Below the pieces are notes generated by a model. That model was given only the letters and a program-made list of their open reading frames with translations, was not told the DNA's origin and did not search any database. A program made the position numbers and the translations under genes. Below are positions 12,775 to 25,500 of a stretch of 64,000 nucleotides of DNA, piece by piece. The stretch spans positions 7,359,501 to 7,423,500 of the forward strand of contig CM061096.1 of the NCBI GenBank assembly GCA_030770545.1. Direction: 5' to 3'. Each line of letters opens with the position of its first letter. The stretch's first letter is position 1. Source of the DNA: Macropodus opercularis. Taxonomy: Eukaryota; Chordata; Actinopteri; Anabantiformes; Osphronemidae.

Positions 12775-14335
12775 ATACGGGGAGAAGAGCACAGGGTGAC
12801 TCTAAGCTGCGTTAATGTGAACTAGCATGTGGGCTTTGATTTACGCTCAGAAATGCGTCACACATACGCTCAAAGCTGTAACACTTTGTCACTTAGCCCC
12901 AGCTTTTTGGCATGTTTTCAGCCTTTGTAGTCTGTTTCTCTAAACTCTGCAGCTCGTCTCTGTACCTCACTGTTTCACTCGCTGCCTATTGTTGCACAAG
13001 GTGACCCTCTAAACACTCCAGGATCCCTGCTATGATCGCAGCGTTTTCAAACGGGGCAGCTCCACCCCTGTCCAGCTGGTGGCAGCGTCTTAGCGTCATG
13101 CTGCCAACTCTCTGCTTCCTCCATAGGGAGTTGAAAGGAAATTAGATGCGTATGTTCGTCCGTACAAATCCACTGCTTTTATGGTAACTTTTTAATGTTA
13201 AAGATGTGATTTTTCACTTGAACTCTGTGATTGGTCCGAGAATAATCTGAAGGTGCGGTTCACAGCAAAAACCCGGCACAGAGGTGTAGACTTCCCCTCG
13301 CTGTCACAGTAGCTCAACAAATTTGTCCTCACTACACAGCTGTGTGTGCATCTCTTGTACACTGTGGCTGCCAACTTTATCGAAAAGACAGATGGAAAGG
13401 AATAATGGGAGCCTAATCAAACGGACCTAGCACTTCACATGCACGTGAATGTGCTGATGTTCACTACGTGGCATTTTTACCACCAGCACATTTGCATTCA
13501 GCTGAGCCTAAGCAGAACTGAGGCCTCCCAGAAAGAACCGTTGATCCAACACTGATGGTTATTGGTGCACATCTTTTAATAAGGGTCAGTACAAGAGATC
13601 ACGGTACTTTTATTGAAACCCAGTGAAAATAAACTGGTGAAATAAAGACTGGCCCCAGAGAGAGGCTGCTTGTTATGGCTGTGCAGCCAACATGTGCATC
13701 ACCCGCTATTCAGATTGTTATGGGCACAGATGGATAAACAAATGAATAGAAATGTGTTGAGTGTAAATATGCATTGTAAGCTGTTCACGTAATCAGATTT
13801 GCAGATGGAGGTAACATATGCTCAGAAATATATGCTATCGCCATATAAAATTTACAGATGGAGCTAATATCATAGCACAAACATTATTACACCACGAGCC
13901 GAGCAGCATGTATTTACTGAGTGAGGGTGTTGTGGTTGTACTGTGCGTTGGTCAGTGTCTGGGCAGTTGACGTCCTGACGGGCTGGACGAGGCAGCGTCG
14001 CATTGCTCAGCTCTTGTTCATACAAAGGTAGTTGAATCCATCTGTCTGTTGCTTTGTCAGACTCTCCTCCCTGGTGTGTTGAGGTGTGTGACAGAGCGAT
14101 GGAGAAAGATGGAGGCTGGACTGGCAGAGTGAGAGCGGACTGTCTCTCTCTAATGAATATAAATGGGCTCCAGGTCTCTTTCTCCGCGTGTGGCTTCCTT
14201 CTGTGAAAACAGGTATGCATGTGGGATGGAGGTGGCCTCACCTCCTCTCCTCCCTTTGTACTTACAGTCGTCAATGCCTCGTACATCCAGAACGCACACG
14301 CGTCTTTCTGGCTTGCTTTTTATGTGGAGGCTGAT

Positions 14336-14356
14336 ATTTTATTTTATTTTATTTTT
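14336..14356 (+). repeat. (TTTTA)n short tandem repeat
   Basis: About four units of a TTTTA pentanucleotide end in a T run. A simple repeat with no visible element attached. Confidence 0.7.
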
Positions 14357-14988
14357 CAAGGTTCCAGTTCAGCCAAAACAGCTGGTAATGAAAAAAACAA
14401 AAAAACAAACACACACACACCTAAACTGTTCTATTTTTATTGCTCTTCTGTGTTTGCAAACCATATTTGACACAAAGATTACACTATCCCACAGGTTTGG
14501 TTGCCAGCATCTCTTGATTTAAGGCATGTACACACCACAATGAATGAATCAACAAAAATGAACCACTAATGGTTTATTAATTCAACAATCTCTGTGTTAT
14601 ATGTCATAAGGGTTAATATTTTACAGATACCAGCATCATGGGTTCACTGCAGTCATGTAGAGTTGAGTATGCAATAGGTCTGTGCTTTACTGTTTGCTGG
14701 AGAACAGATTGCGATGCAGTACCTGCTCGCTAACGAACACTACAGCCCTGCAACAAGCGCCCGCGTTGCCTCTATTGCCCTCTCGCTCAGTCCTTTAATT
14801 GCCTTCAGGGGAGCGTTGTCTGTATAAACCCGTGTCTGGCACACGCCGCAAAGTGACGATATTTATCTCCTCTGTGCTGTGTGCATTATCTCTCATTAGT
14901 CATTCCTTCCGTTCATGCTGTCATCATCTGATTCCGATGACAAAGGAACTGTGTGAAGGCATTTCTTCTGAGGGATTCCTGTGATTTA

Positions 14989-15008
14989 CACACACACACA
15001 CACACACA
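14989..15008 (+). repeat. (CA)10 microsatellite
   Basis: Twenty bases of uninterrupted CA repeat, followed by AACAAACAAAT. Confidence 0.9.
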
Positions 15009-16202
15009 AACAAATCTCTGAGAGCTGTGGTTTTTTTTTTTTGCTTTCCTCCTGCTGCCCTGCTCTTGAAGCTTGTCATGAAAAAGAAAGGGAGTAAAAA
15101 AAAAAAACCCAACATCTTTAGCTTTATTCTGGGTAAGTGTCATCTGGGTCTATTTAGAAAGACGTGATGCTGTTAACAGTGCTGCCAGTGTTGTCATGTT
15201 TTCTTAAATTGATTCCTTGTAATTACTTGGCATTCGTGGTGCTCTTTAAGGGACAGGATACAAGAAAAGCTCTTCGTAAATTGTTCAGATATGCTGTGAA
15301 GCAGAGCCAGAATGATGACACACACACACAAGTAAAAATCTGCGTATACGCCCTCACTCACTCATATAGGCTGTTATTAATTGCCAGGAAGTCTCAGGTA
15401 ATTTAAATTGCAAATCACTACTGCCTTGTTCTCCCAACTTTTGTGATTAATATTTTATTGTTTTATGGAGCGAAAATGCCACCAGTGTTTTTCATCAGAT
15501 ACAAATAGCACATATGAAGAAAAGGGGGGGCACTGGATTGAGGCAGATCAGATGCAGGCATTATCTCTAAACATTAATTAAGTCCTGTCTGGGTCTGGAG
15601 CTGTCGAGGTCTGGGTGTCGCCTCTCCTGTCTCAAATCTACTTGCAAAGACAGAGTTCGCTCTCACTTTTTACCCCTTTTCTCATTTCTCACTGCACAGT
15701 TTCTGCCAAGTTTTTTTTGGGGTCCTGAACTTTTCTTTCAATCAGCCACTAATTAAGCTGCGGAGTGGTGGGTTTTTCTTTGCCAAGCGATTGCGGGGAC
15801 GTGCAGGTTGGCTGGAAGAAGTCAGATTCGGAGACCTTGTGATGTGATGACTTAAGTACGAAACGTGTTGAGAGGAGCAGGGGATGAAACCGGCGGAAAT
15901 GAGGAACTTAGGCAGCAGAGAAATGAGGCTTTGAAACCAAACTGTCGCGTGTTCCTCTTTACATTTTATTCCCAAAAGGATTTTCAATCCCATGAGACTG
16001 CAAGTACAGCAAAGGAACGAAAATGAGACAAAAATAATGAGGACATTTCCCTTTGCCACAAACGGAAGGGAAGAGGTGATGTGCCCATTGCTGTGTAAAT
16101 CTCAACAGCTGCATTTCAAAATAAATTCTGTTAATTAAAAAGAAAAAAATGTCTCTGACCTGAGCCAACGCTGTGTTTTGAATGTATCTGTGTCTGACGA
16201 CC

Positions 16203-16203
<1 letters not shown>

Positions 16204-16252
<49 letters not shown>
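16204..16252 (+). repeat. (TG)24 microsatellite
   Basis: About 49 bases of perfect TG dinucleotide repeat. It lies roughly 0.4 kb upstream of the putative first coding exon of the spop relic. Confidence 0.95.
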
Positions 16253-16254
<2 letters not shown>

Positions 16255-16671
16255 GTACAGGCTTGCAGCTTTAGATGAAAGCCTTAAGTCTTGCCCTTCA
16301 CTTAGAGCCACGGTGGACGGGTGCAGTCTGGCTGGAATCAGATGGCTGGCACAGCACTCTGCTCCTCTCAGAGCAAAACAAAGACCAAACCATGCTCCGA
16401 TAAAGAAAGGCTTCCCTCAGTGAGGCAGAGCGTGTGCCGCTGCTGTGCTTTGAATGCTGAAGCGCCTTTTAAAACAAATGAATTCACAGCCCTTATGTCC
16501 TACTTACTGGGAAATACCGCTCAATTAGTCTAACTACTCAATTAGGACTTACCTTGACTCTCACATAGACACTTATAATAAACCTCGCACACAAGGTCAC
16601 AGCTTTCCCTCGTAATGTGTTGTACTGGTTTGAAGTCGGTCATTTTAATGCCTCTGTCTCTGTCCCTGCAG

Positions 16672-16925
16672 TTTTCCCGTAGATGTTGTGGACTGTGGAA
16701 GTTCTGCGGGTGTTGGATTCGGCTCCCAGCAGCGCCCCCTGCAGCAGGTGTTGGTTAAGAGGCGGCCAGCTGGACTGATTTTCGTCACGACTTGCGATCG
16801 CGCACCTGGCGAGTGCTGCGGTCCCATCCAGAACCCACTGCATTGAGGCTGGCAGCGTCCGTAGCTCCGCTTTTCTGGTGGAGGGGTCCAGCGTCCCTGT
16901 GGCCGAGAGCTGCTGTTACACTCAG
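16672..16925 (+). pseudogene. spop relic, coding exon 1 (residues 1-26) with presumed 5' UTR; start codon lost
   Basis: The 78 bases 16848-16925 align codon for codon, without a gap, to the 26-residue SPOP amino terminus. They end SSVPVAESCCYTQ against SSGPVAESWCYTQ, followed at once by a perfect-looking donor, CAG|GTGAGG. The proline run of SPOP has become SAFL, and the codon that should be ATG is GCT (16848-16850). No in-frame ATG lies nearby upstream. A strong acceptor (CTCTGTCTCTGTCCCTGCAG) ends at 16671, so the exon probably began at 16672 with about 176 bases of 5' UTR, as expected for a start-containing internal exon. The W22-to-C change is also seen. Reverse-strand open frames over this segment are shadows. 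Confidence 0.85.
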
Positions 16926-17686
16926 GTGAGGAGTCAAGTCTGTGATTGGCTGCTGAGCTAATACCGGCTTGGTGATGGTCCTGTACATCCTGGTCTTTGT
17001 GTACCACAAATGTGCACAAGTGTTGCAAAAAGTGTTAACGTCTATTTTCGCAACACTAATGCATTTTTGTTAGGAATTAAGGGTGTGAATAATTCAGCTG
17101 AGCACTGCTTGTAGCACATTGTGAACCTGCAGCTGTGTTTTTTGTTTATTTCCTCAGTTTGGTTCAGGAGGATGCTGCTGCATGCAGAGCGTAGCACTAA
17201 CAAACTTTAGTTTTCTTATTCTGCAGTGTTTTTAGATAACACTCCACACATTGACTGTGAGTAAGTGGGAATACTTTGAATCGCCAAATTGTTGTCCTTT
17301 TAGGTGCTTTCTTTGTACTAAAGGTTGCCTGTTCTGTGAAATCGTCTTTGTTTCAGTCATTACAGTCCGGTTCTCGCTAGTTCAGGCATCACACTCTGTT
17401 TAAAGCCTAGGTGGGTAAAGTATGTCATTGATGATGTGTGTTTTTTTTTTTTTTTTCATCCCCTCTCTGTCCTTGCAAAATTGTTTTGTTTTTTTTCCTG
17501 TTGCTGCTTTTACAATATCCTTTCTTCTTTCCCTTCGTTTGTTGTCAGTGTTTATTAAGATGAAAGGCAGTTTTGATGTGCGGTTTTGAAGTCCAGGCTG
17601 ACCAAACACCACTTACCCATATAGAATAGATAAATATATAAATAAAGGGGTCTGGTTTCAGTCTTTCCTGTGTCTTTCCTCTGCAG

Positions 17687-17788
17687 ATCAAAGTGGTGAA
17701 GTTCTCCTACATGTGGACCATCAACAACTTTAGCTCCTGTGGCGAGGAGATCGGGGAGGTCATCAAGAGCCAACGACCAACTCAAATG
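17687..17788 (+). pseudogene. spop relic, coding exon 2 (residues 27-67, MATH domain start); frameshift
   Basis: The exon starts after a clean acceptor (CTTTCCTCTGCAG|ATC) and reads IKVVKFSYMWTINNFS-S-C-G-EEIGEVIK, identical to SPOP at 24 of the first 27 residues (changes F43S, R45G, M48I). After Lys53 the reading frame breaks: codons for residues 54-60 are reduced to a single base, a 20-nt deletion, and the sequence resumes in another frame as ANDQLKW, matching ANDKLKW 61-67. A usable donor, ATG|GTTAGT, follows at the position where SPOP exon 2 ends inside the Trp67 codon. The deletion would put all downstream codons out of frame. The exon corresponds to the first strands of the MATH fold that binds the substrate degron. 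Confidence 0.95.
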
Positions 17789-18788
17789 GTTAGTGAAGAC
17801 TGATCATTGCAGCTCCAGAGATGGAAGAGTTCTTTGAGAACTATTTTTCTTTTTTTCCAAGAAGTGTTTCCTTGTACAGTGTCTCACTGCATGAAAACAT
17901 TGTTTTCTGTACATTCAGTCCATCAACATCCAGATGCTTCTGCTTTGGTGATATGTTTTTTTCCTACCGTGCTGATGTTTACTTGCACATGTGCTCAGAA
18001 TAATAATTTTGCAGCCCTTTGTCATGCTTACATTTAGTCAAAACTGACTGTAGAATGTGTTGCAATAATAAAAACTAGAATCGTACTAATTCAAAGAAGA
18101 TGAGTTAGACCTACAAAAAAAGCATAGTGACATTGGGATGTTCAACTATTTAGCTGTTCATTATCTCACTCAACAACATGGCTGTTGACTAGAGGACGTC
18201 GGACGCTCGTGCCTCCCGTTTGGACACGCGTGTGCACGATGGTGGTCTGCTCTGCCCAAGAACCTGACTGAGGCAAAGATGCTTCCTCCTTTTCAGTGTG
18301 CAAGCTTGAAATGTTATGTATAATATTTAGCTTTTGACAGTGTATTGCCAGTTCATTCATTTCTACATTCTTCCACTGCGACAAAAGGTCACACAATCTT
18401 TCTTGTAACAGTTAATTGGCCGCTTCGTCCTTTGCTGCTCAGCCCATTTCACCTCGGCTTCAACGCGTGGATCTTGCTTGGCGTTGGACGTCCTACTTGC
18501 ATCTTTTCAAGCTCTTGTTGCTCGATGCTCTTCTGATGGTGGACCTTTTATAATAGTGTCTACAAAGTATTTCCTAAACCATACTCTCTGGTCCCTTATG
18601 GCCTCCTGGACTCTTACACCACTCACTATTATACACTTTGCTCTTTGAACCCAGTCCCAGTCTTGTAACAATGGACATGAATGATTCTATTTGTGCATGA
18701 TGTAGATTAACGTTATTCTAATGTTACTAGTCTTTACTCGATTTGAAGCATTTCGTAGCCTTTTCCATCTCACCAGCGCTGTTGGCAG

Positions 18789-18928
18789 GTGTTAGCCTTG
18801 AATTTCCTTGACCAGAACTTTGCCATTCACACACAATTTGCCACTTGGTTTGCTGTCCAAAGAGTGATGTGCGCGTGAGGTTTACATTTTCTGTCCTAAA
18901 TGCCAAGGGAGAAGAAACAAAAGCCATG
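18789..18928 (+). pseudogene. spop relic, coding exon 3 (residues 68-117, MATH domain); 5' half eroded with stops
   Basis: The 3' part is clear: 18851-18928 reads CCPKSDVRVRFTFSVLNAKG then EETKAM, 20 of 26 residues identical to SPOP 92-117, with Phe102 of the substrate-binding cleft kept. The LNAKGEETKAM ending is SPOP-type (SPOPL has R for this G). The 5' part, after the acceptor GGCAG at 18788, begins with the expected TGT for Cys68. It then meets TAG (18793) and TGA (18799) and aligns only loosely; the segment is about 11 nt shorter than the 151 nt expected. After Met117 there is no GT donor. A minus-strand frame over this region is a shadow. Confidence 0.9.
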
Positions 18929-19045
18929 TCGCCAGCACCCAACAAATCCCAGCGGACGGTAACCGCACTTACAAAACACCTACTCAAGTTCACGTGTGCA
19001 ATTTCTCTGTCTGCCAATTCAATCATTTTCTTAACTTATTGGTGA
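18929..19045 (+). pseudogene. Possible remnant of spop coding exon 4 (residues 118-161), fused to exon 3
   Basis: Five codons after the exon 3 end comes KSQR, similar to the ESQR that opens SPOP exon 4. Further words in the expected order follow: AAGTTCACGTG against AAGTTCATACG, AATTTC against GATTTC, and CCAAT. No intron separates this from exon 3 and the frame is broken. If real, a deletion removed the intron together with the donor and acceptor. The match is patchy and I could not place the WGFKKF motif, so it may be coincidence; the other possible site for the end of exon 4 is just upstream of 36084. Confidence 0.3.
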
Positions 19046-22000
19046 TGACTTGGCTTTCATAACTAAGCCAACGTGCACCGACGTCTGTGTTCATCTCAAA
19101 GTTTGAGAGTACCAAAATTAAAAACTCTCGCCACACCTGTGTCTTTGGGGCAGTGAAATTTGCAAATGGAAGAGGTGGTGAGTGTGTCTAATGCTCCAAA
19201 TATGTCTAATAATGTGAAGTATTGATAGCCATATGGGTTTGTGTAATCACTGGCGGTTTGATTCATTTCGAGCAAATATATAATTCAAAGTTGCGTGGGG
19301 CAATTTTGATTTTAATTAAAATTGACCCAACCTTTTTAAGAGTCTTCGTTCGCGTCTCTCCCTGTTGATGAATTGGAAATGAATGCGCCTCCAATTCCTG
19401 CCTTTTTTTTTTAATTAGGTTATGTTATGGGGAGGAGAAGCAAACTTGTGTGGAATTGAATTACAGAGGGCCAGATGTGACCGCTTCCTGGTTATCAGGC
19501 TTTCTGGCTGCCTCCCTATCTCCCAGTACCCTGAAGCCTCCTGTACAGGAAGAGGGGAGTGGGTGAGAGGCGGGAGGAGAGAAGAGGTGGGAGGCGGAAG
19601 TGTGTTTAAATCAGAGGTGTATGCAGGGAAAGTGTGTACAACCCCCCTTTGCTGCAGGTTGTGTAGAAAGGGAAATCATTTTCCCTGCTGAGAAACATTC
19701 CCTCATGTGAACTTGACACCCCGCCCTCCTGTGTGCTTTCCGTTTCTCATTTGCTCACTTAGACCTCGCTTTCATCTCTGCCTCCCTCACATTCACGGCG
19801 TCACTTTCCTTAATCCCTTTTTCTTACACTTCTGTCCTGGCATGTTGGGAAAACCACCTCTTACTGTCGTTCTCATGGCAGCCTCAAGAAAAAATACACC
19901 TGACTGAGGTTATTGTCCTTAAAGCTGTCTCTCCTGGCTATGAAGCTGGTGGCGATGTAGCAGTGCAGAGGGTTTCCCCGTTGTATAAATAGTAATAAAT
20001 AGACCTTTAAGGTGTTTGACTTCACTGCTTTCTCCATTTTGTGAGTATTGCTTCCTCTAATGACCTCAAAAAAAGAATACAGGGAATAACAAGTCAAGTA
20101 AAGAGGATCTCATTTTCTTTTTCTCCTCTCTTTTTGTCTCTCGGGGGGCTTTTAGCTATAAATGGTGTGTTCTGTGGTGTACTCCCCGTCCCATTCTCGC
20201 CATATGCCCTCCTCCAATCTTTCCCCAGTCCCCCTGGGGAAACCGGGGCCCTCCACTTTGCTCGCCCTGTCACAGAAGAAAATTACCCAACTGCCAACAT
20301 ATTTGTGACAGTTTAGTGAGCACTCTATCTGAGAATATGGCAGTAAAGATTGCTCTATCAGTTCTGGATCATTTAGAATCCAATTTAATCTAGGCCTCTA
20401 GGAAAAAAACGGCCAAATAAAAACAAAGTGTGTTAATTAAGAAAGCTGGGGTGGCTGGGGACTGTTTACATGCCAGACCACTGCTTGGCCTGCGTTTGAG
20501 AACGGCCCCAGTGGTGACAAGGTTTAATGCATATCATTAAATCTGAGGTATTTTAATCTGGAAAGTTGCGTAGAAGATTGAGTAGCTATAACTTGACTTG
20601 CTGTATAATTCCCAATGCTTTCCAGTTATGGCAGTTTGAATGGGGGAACTCCAGCCCCTGTCACATTGGTTATTCTCACTCTGGTTTTAAATTGTGAGCT
20701 AGTTTTGGGTGCTAACAATGAAAGCTTCCCTCTAATAAAACAGACGTGTGTAAATACAGCCTCAAAATAGAGGTTTGCTGTAGGGTGGCAGGTTTTTGGT
20801 TGGTAGGCTAAACATTATCCGATGAAACACCCCAACAGCATCAGTCAGCCCTGGAGTGTGTGACTGTCTGCATCCTCTGATGGTCTGTACTTGCTAATGG
20901 AGATGGATTCATGCAGCAGTAACAGCCCACCGCCCCCCACCTCACACCGTACTTCTGTACTCTCAGCTTGGCCACATCGTTTCTCTCCCTGGCTTAATGT
21001 GCCGGTTTTGTCCGCTGAGGCAGTTGAGGGTAGGTTGTAACTCGTCTCTTGACTCTCGCATCTTCTCCCTCCTTTCTGCCAGGGAAACAGCTGCCCCCTG
21101 CAGACTCCTGTTCTGACAGCTCGGTGAGGAGAAATGGAAAGTTCTCATCCTCTGCCGCAAGCTGTTTTGCATTCAAATCGTCTCCTTGTTAAGTCTTCCC
21201 TGCAGACAATGGTTTGTTGTGTTGTAGCCAAAGGCTAAGTGAGCGTGCATGTGTTCGAGTTGACCATAGAGTCTAGTTGATGTGTGGGCTCCTTTTCCTT
21301 GCGATTCACTAGGTTTTAGGGTTTCAGTTAATTGAAGCTGGGTATGAGCTTGTCAGAGTCCGTTGCCCTCGGTAACTGATGGAGGTGGTCAGGCATCCTG
21401 CGTGGGTGACTGCAACACCAATAAAGTAGAAGCTATTGGGCAGTCTTAACATAATTACAATGTATTGACATTGGGAGAAGAAATGCCGATAGACACGCTT
21501 GTGCTGACACTAGATTATAGAACTCAATCTTCAATAGGGATTAGATTTCCTTTTTCCAAAAGAGTTTATGTCACATTTATATGTGTATCTATCTGGTTTA
21601 TGCCAGCCAGCGTGAAGTAGTAGAGGCGTAAACCTCTAAATTAGATTTTTATACTGCATTAAATGTGGAATAAATATACCCTTGTAGAGAAAGAGGTTCT
21701 GTCACTTGACAGCTCTGCTAAATGCTTCGTGGGATCAATAGGATTTGAGAGACAGAAGGATGGATGTGGTCACGATCGCTGGTTAATGTGGAAGTTTTGC
21801 TAAATCTGAATGCGTGCGACATAAGAGCATAAAAGTGACAGACAGGAAGAGAGATGTTGACTCTGGCTGCTGTGTCGGCTGTTATTTCTCTACATGCCAG
21901 CTCGTCTTCTGGCGACCTTCTCCTACTGTGTGCCAACCGTGCTCCCGAGGCCTGCGCCTGAATATGGATGCCCTGCTCACTTAAACACTCTGGCGTTTCT

Positions 22001-22500
22001 CCCAGTTTCCTCTCCGTCTTTACGTCTCCAACTCAGACCTCATTTTTCTCTTCTTCCTCATCACCTTCGCTTATTTCTGGCAGGGTGAGAAACCTCACCC
22101 TCCACAGCTGAGGAACAAATCAAAGTGCATCGCAATGTGGTAAAGATTTCTGGTTTTTAACCGGTACAGATATCTTCATTGAAGCTGTGATTTTTCACAC
22201 GACGTTCCTGCAGCGTTTCCCATATGTTCCTCTCTATATGTGCATGTGTTAAACACAGTCCGTATGCTCAGTATTTGCTCATATCTTTCTTTCCTACCAG
22301 TCAGTTTGAAGAAGACCAGGTTTTTCCCTCTGGTAATCTTAGTACCACTGACCCCTTCCACCACTTTCCAGCTCCTTCGGTAAAGACCCTGCTGCCACTT
22401 CACCAAAAGACTCGAGCAGGGATGTGACGCGTGGCTGACTCTCTGCCAGGGCAGGCTTCTGATGCCCCACTGCAAATGGTTGCACGGCATTAGCTGAGCT

Positions 22501-22503
<3 letters not shown>

Positions 22504-22540
<37 letters not shown>
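22504..22540 (+). repeat. (CA)18 microsatellite
   Basis: Thirty-seven bases of uninterrupted CA repeat. Confidence 0.95.
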
Positions 22541-22542
<2 letters not shown>

Positions 22543-25500
22543 TCAAGCGTGGGCACTGAAGAAGTCACACCTTTCTCTCCTTTTTTTTGGAGCTTCTTTT
22601 AGCATTTGCTCTCACCTCTCCTCTTGCTTTTGGCTCGCCCCCCGCCTCCTGATCTCTCTCTCCTCCTAGCATCTCGCCTCATACCCGAGTTTTGCTTCAA
22701 ATACTGCCACTGGGGAAGTTCTCACTCATCACTGCTAGTCTTGTTTCATACCCAAATAACACCACTTCACAAGGAGATTCTTTGCCTTGGGACTTCATCT
22801 GGGTCTTGCTGGGTCTCATCAAACATGTTTAAAGGATATGAAAGAGTGGGTGAAAGTCAGCAGGAGAAACGAGTTTGCTCAGGCCCTGGAGATAAATTCA
22901 GGTACTTTGCAGTGTGTCTGCTCATCCACAAACAGCTCAGAGCAGCAAGGCCACAGACGTTTGGCTCTCTGTTTAACCCTATTTGCTGTTGGTTGGCAAC
23001 TCTCCTGCTCTTACAGTACTCGCACAGAAGAACAATGAATAAAGTAGAGTCCCGTAAAAAGACAAGCGCACAGATTTCGGGTTTTTTGCATGCGTTTGCA
23101 TTGATGCGCGTGTTTGCGCGGCGACTCCTGTCAGATTCTTCGCATACGCTGTCTGTAGAGGCAGGGGATTACAGTGAAGGACCCCCTGCATGAGCAGTGG
23201 TGGGAGTAACTGCGTATGCACTGCACTCCACGCGTCCCCTCTTTGTCTGTCTGCTCCCTCAGAGTCATACCAGGGATTTAACACAGGATCACATTAGCAT
23301 TGCGTTTCATCTCGGCTCTTCCGGACTGTGATCTGTCAGGAGATCTTCCGTTGTGATCTCTATGTAAGTAGCCTGAGGAGAAATCTGTTTGACCAGCCTG
23401 GGTTAAACTCATGATGATGATGATCAGTGGGTATGACTTTCTGATCTGTGGTAGCTAGAAAAATGAGTTTTTACAATGTCTCATCATGTTTGAAATAGCA
23501 AAGCATTAAAACACACTGAAGCAAACAAATTGCAATGTAAGACCAACATATTATTTTTTTTTACTGTAGTGTATGTTGTTGAACATTCAGGCCACTCCAG
23601 CAAGTATTGTGTTATAATATCAGATTAAAAAGTTCAAATGTGTGTTTCACCTCTAATATTTTACTATTTTTAGACATTTTAATACAAATCATCCTAGTGC
23701 ACAGGAAGAAACTGGTTGTCATTGTCAGACGTATCACTACCCCACTACCAGCTTACATCCTCCTGTAGCTGCCTCCTGTCAGGTTTGCATATGCTTTCTG
23801 TTTAGATTCATGAACAAATGTTCATTTGCTTTGGAGACGCACCGCATTTATTGGACAGTCTCTCCTGGTGATTCTAGTGATTGGATCATTGGGGAATTCT
23901 TCAGGAAGCAGATTGTGTTTCGGCTCAGTGTCAACACAATCCAATCATCCAGATGCGTGTTAACACGTGTGTACAGGGCAAGTGAAGAGCACTGAAAAAG
24001 TGTTTTGTTTCTAGTGGTTATTTTCTATTTCCTGTATGTCGCTTTCAGCTCGTATAAAGACGGACGACACAACCTTAGGTTATTATCTTCACCATGCGGC
24101 GAGCTCTGTCGCTTCCTGAAAGAACGGGCAGCGCCGTGGCTTTACGCAGAAATGGTCTGCCGCCGAAGTTCAGCTTGACTGAAAACCTTCAGAAATCCCA
24201 GAGCAGTGCAGGATGATGTAATTTAGCTGGAAATGGTGATACTTCTCCCCCCAACAGAGCTTCGACTGCTCGCACAATTTGTGTATTAGTGTCTTCTCTT
24301 CTATTAGCAATTAGCCGGAATTCATGCTTTAACCTCGTACGTGAGCATTTGTTGCTGTTGGGTGATAGTTGTCAGCGCCTCCACTGTGCGACTATTATAC
24401 ACGCAAGAACGCGAGCACCTTTCCTGCGTCTTTGTAGTGTAACTGAGTGTTAAAGAATCCGTCCTGCCACTGTCAGAGATAATTGGCACTCCATAAACAC
24501 ATGATAATTGGACTGCTTTGATCCCTGCAATTTCTCACTTCTTGGCCAAAGAGGCGCAGCAGTTCTGTCTCGTGTTTACCACTAGTCTTTGTGTGGCAGC
24601 GAGAGGAACGAGTGAGTGAACAAGGGAGAGAGATTCTGTTTTCTTCTGAAGTGTTAAAAGCTCCCTGCAGGCAATACTTCCTGCACCCAGCCTCTTTCGC
24701 CATTGTTCCTCCGTTGCTTATGGCCATGACTCATAACAAACTTTCTCGCTCGCACACGCATTCACACATGCAGAGCCTTAATCATGCTGCGGATGCCTCA
24801 GACTAATCTGCTCTCTCCTTGTTCGTCCATGTGTGCTGTGTTTTCCAGAGGATGCACCGTGTTTTGGTTGACTCGGGCCTCATGAAGTTCATAAAGACTT
24901 CCTGTTGGACGGTTGAGGGTCAGAGCAGTTCATCTAAGCATATTTTTAAAACTGACTTTTTGCCCCGTCAGTGAGTAGTGTATGTCTTTCCTGGTACTAC
25001 ATAGGCTCTGGGTTTGGATCTCTCGCTCTCTCATCACCAACATACAAGCTGATTGTCATTCAGCCTGCATGGTGGCTTGGCGCCGACTCCTCAGATCCAG
25101 AGCTGGCTGTGCTGCTCGTTCGAAATTCTCTTGTTGTTTTTCGTCTGCAACACAGGGGGCAGCAGAGGTCAACTGTCCTCTCGCTCTCTCTCGTCCCCCT
25201 CTGCTCCGCATAATAGAGCCAGGGAGCGGGGAAGAGGTTAACCCTTCTGGATATGTTAATGCCTTAGTTGTAATGCAGGCAGCCATAAATGTTTAAAAAG
25301 CATGGCAGTGGCGGTTTAAAACAATTCTAATTAACCCTGCGGGTATGGAGGAGAGCGTGTCTTGAAGTTTCCCTTTTTGTAGGGGAGCAATGTTCAAGTC
25401 TGTTTAAAGTGTTTCCAAACTGGGCTTATTGACAGAGGGGAAGGAGGGGCAGCGCTGCTTCTCCAGAGCCATGTGGGATGTAGGCTAGCGTTGTGTGTGT

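Larger units (their letters stand above)
12775..16203. other. Non-coding stretch, no gene recognised
   Basis: Contains a (TTTTA)n-like run at 14336-14356, a (CA)n run at 14989-15008 and poly-A/T runs near 15030 and 15097. The reading frames at 13870-14286 (minus) and 14163-14522 (plus) overlap, are low in recognisable content and are judged to be chance. Confidence 0.55.

Noticed and set aside
13870..14286. 138-codon minus-strand open frame
   Set aside because: His/Pro/Thr-rich string without motif, overlapped by two + strand frames; no support.
16178..16423. Cys-Val repeat frame
   Set aside because: It is simply translation of the (TG)24 microsatellite.
16640..17028. Three minus-strand frames of 67-127 codons over the first spop exon
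   Set aside because: They are shadows of the spop-like exon and its flanks; the + strand gives a gapless match to the SPOP amino terminus.
18727..19026. Minus-strand 99-codon frame
   Set aside because: Shadow of spop relic exon 3 on the + strand.
22606..23193. 195-codon open frame, the longest in the window
   Set aside because: It starts in a pyrimidine-rich Leu/Pro string, shows no domain, has no splice or promoter context and is overlapped by frames on both strands. Length alone is within chance for 64 kb.
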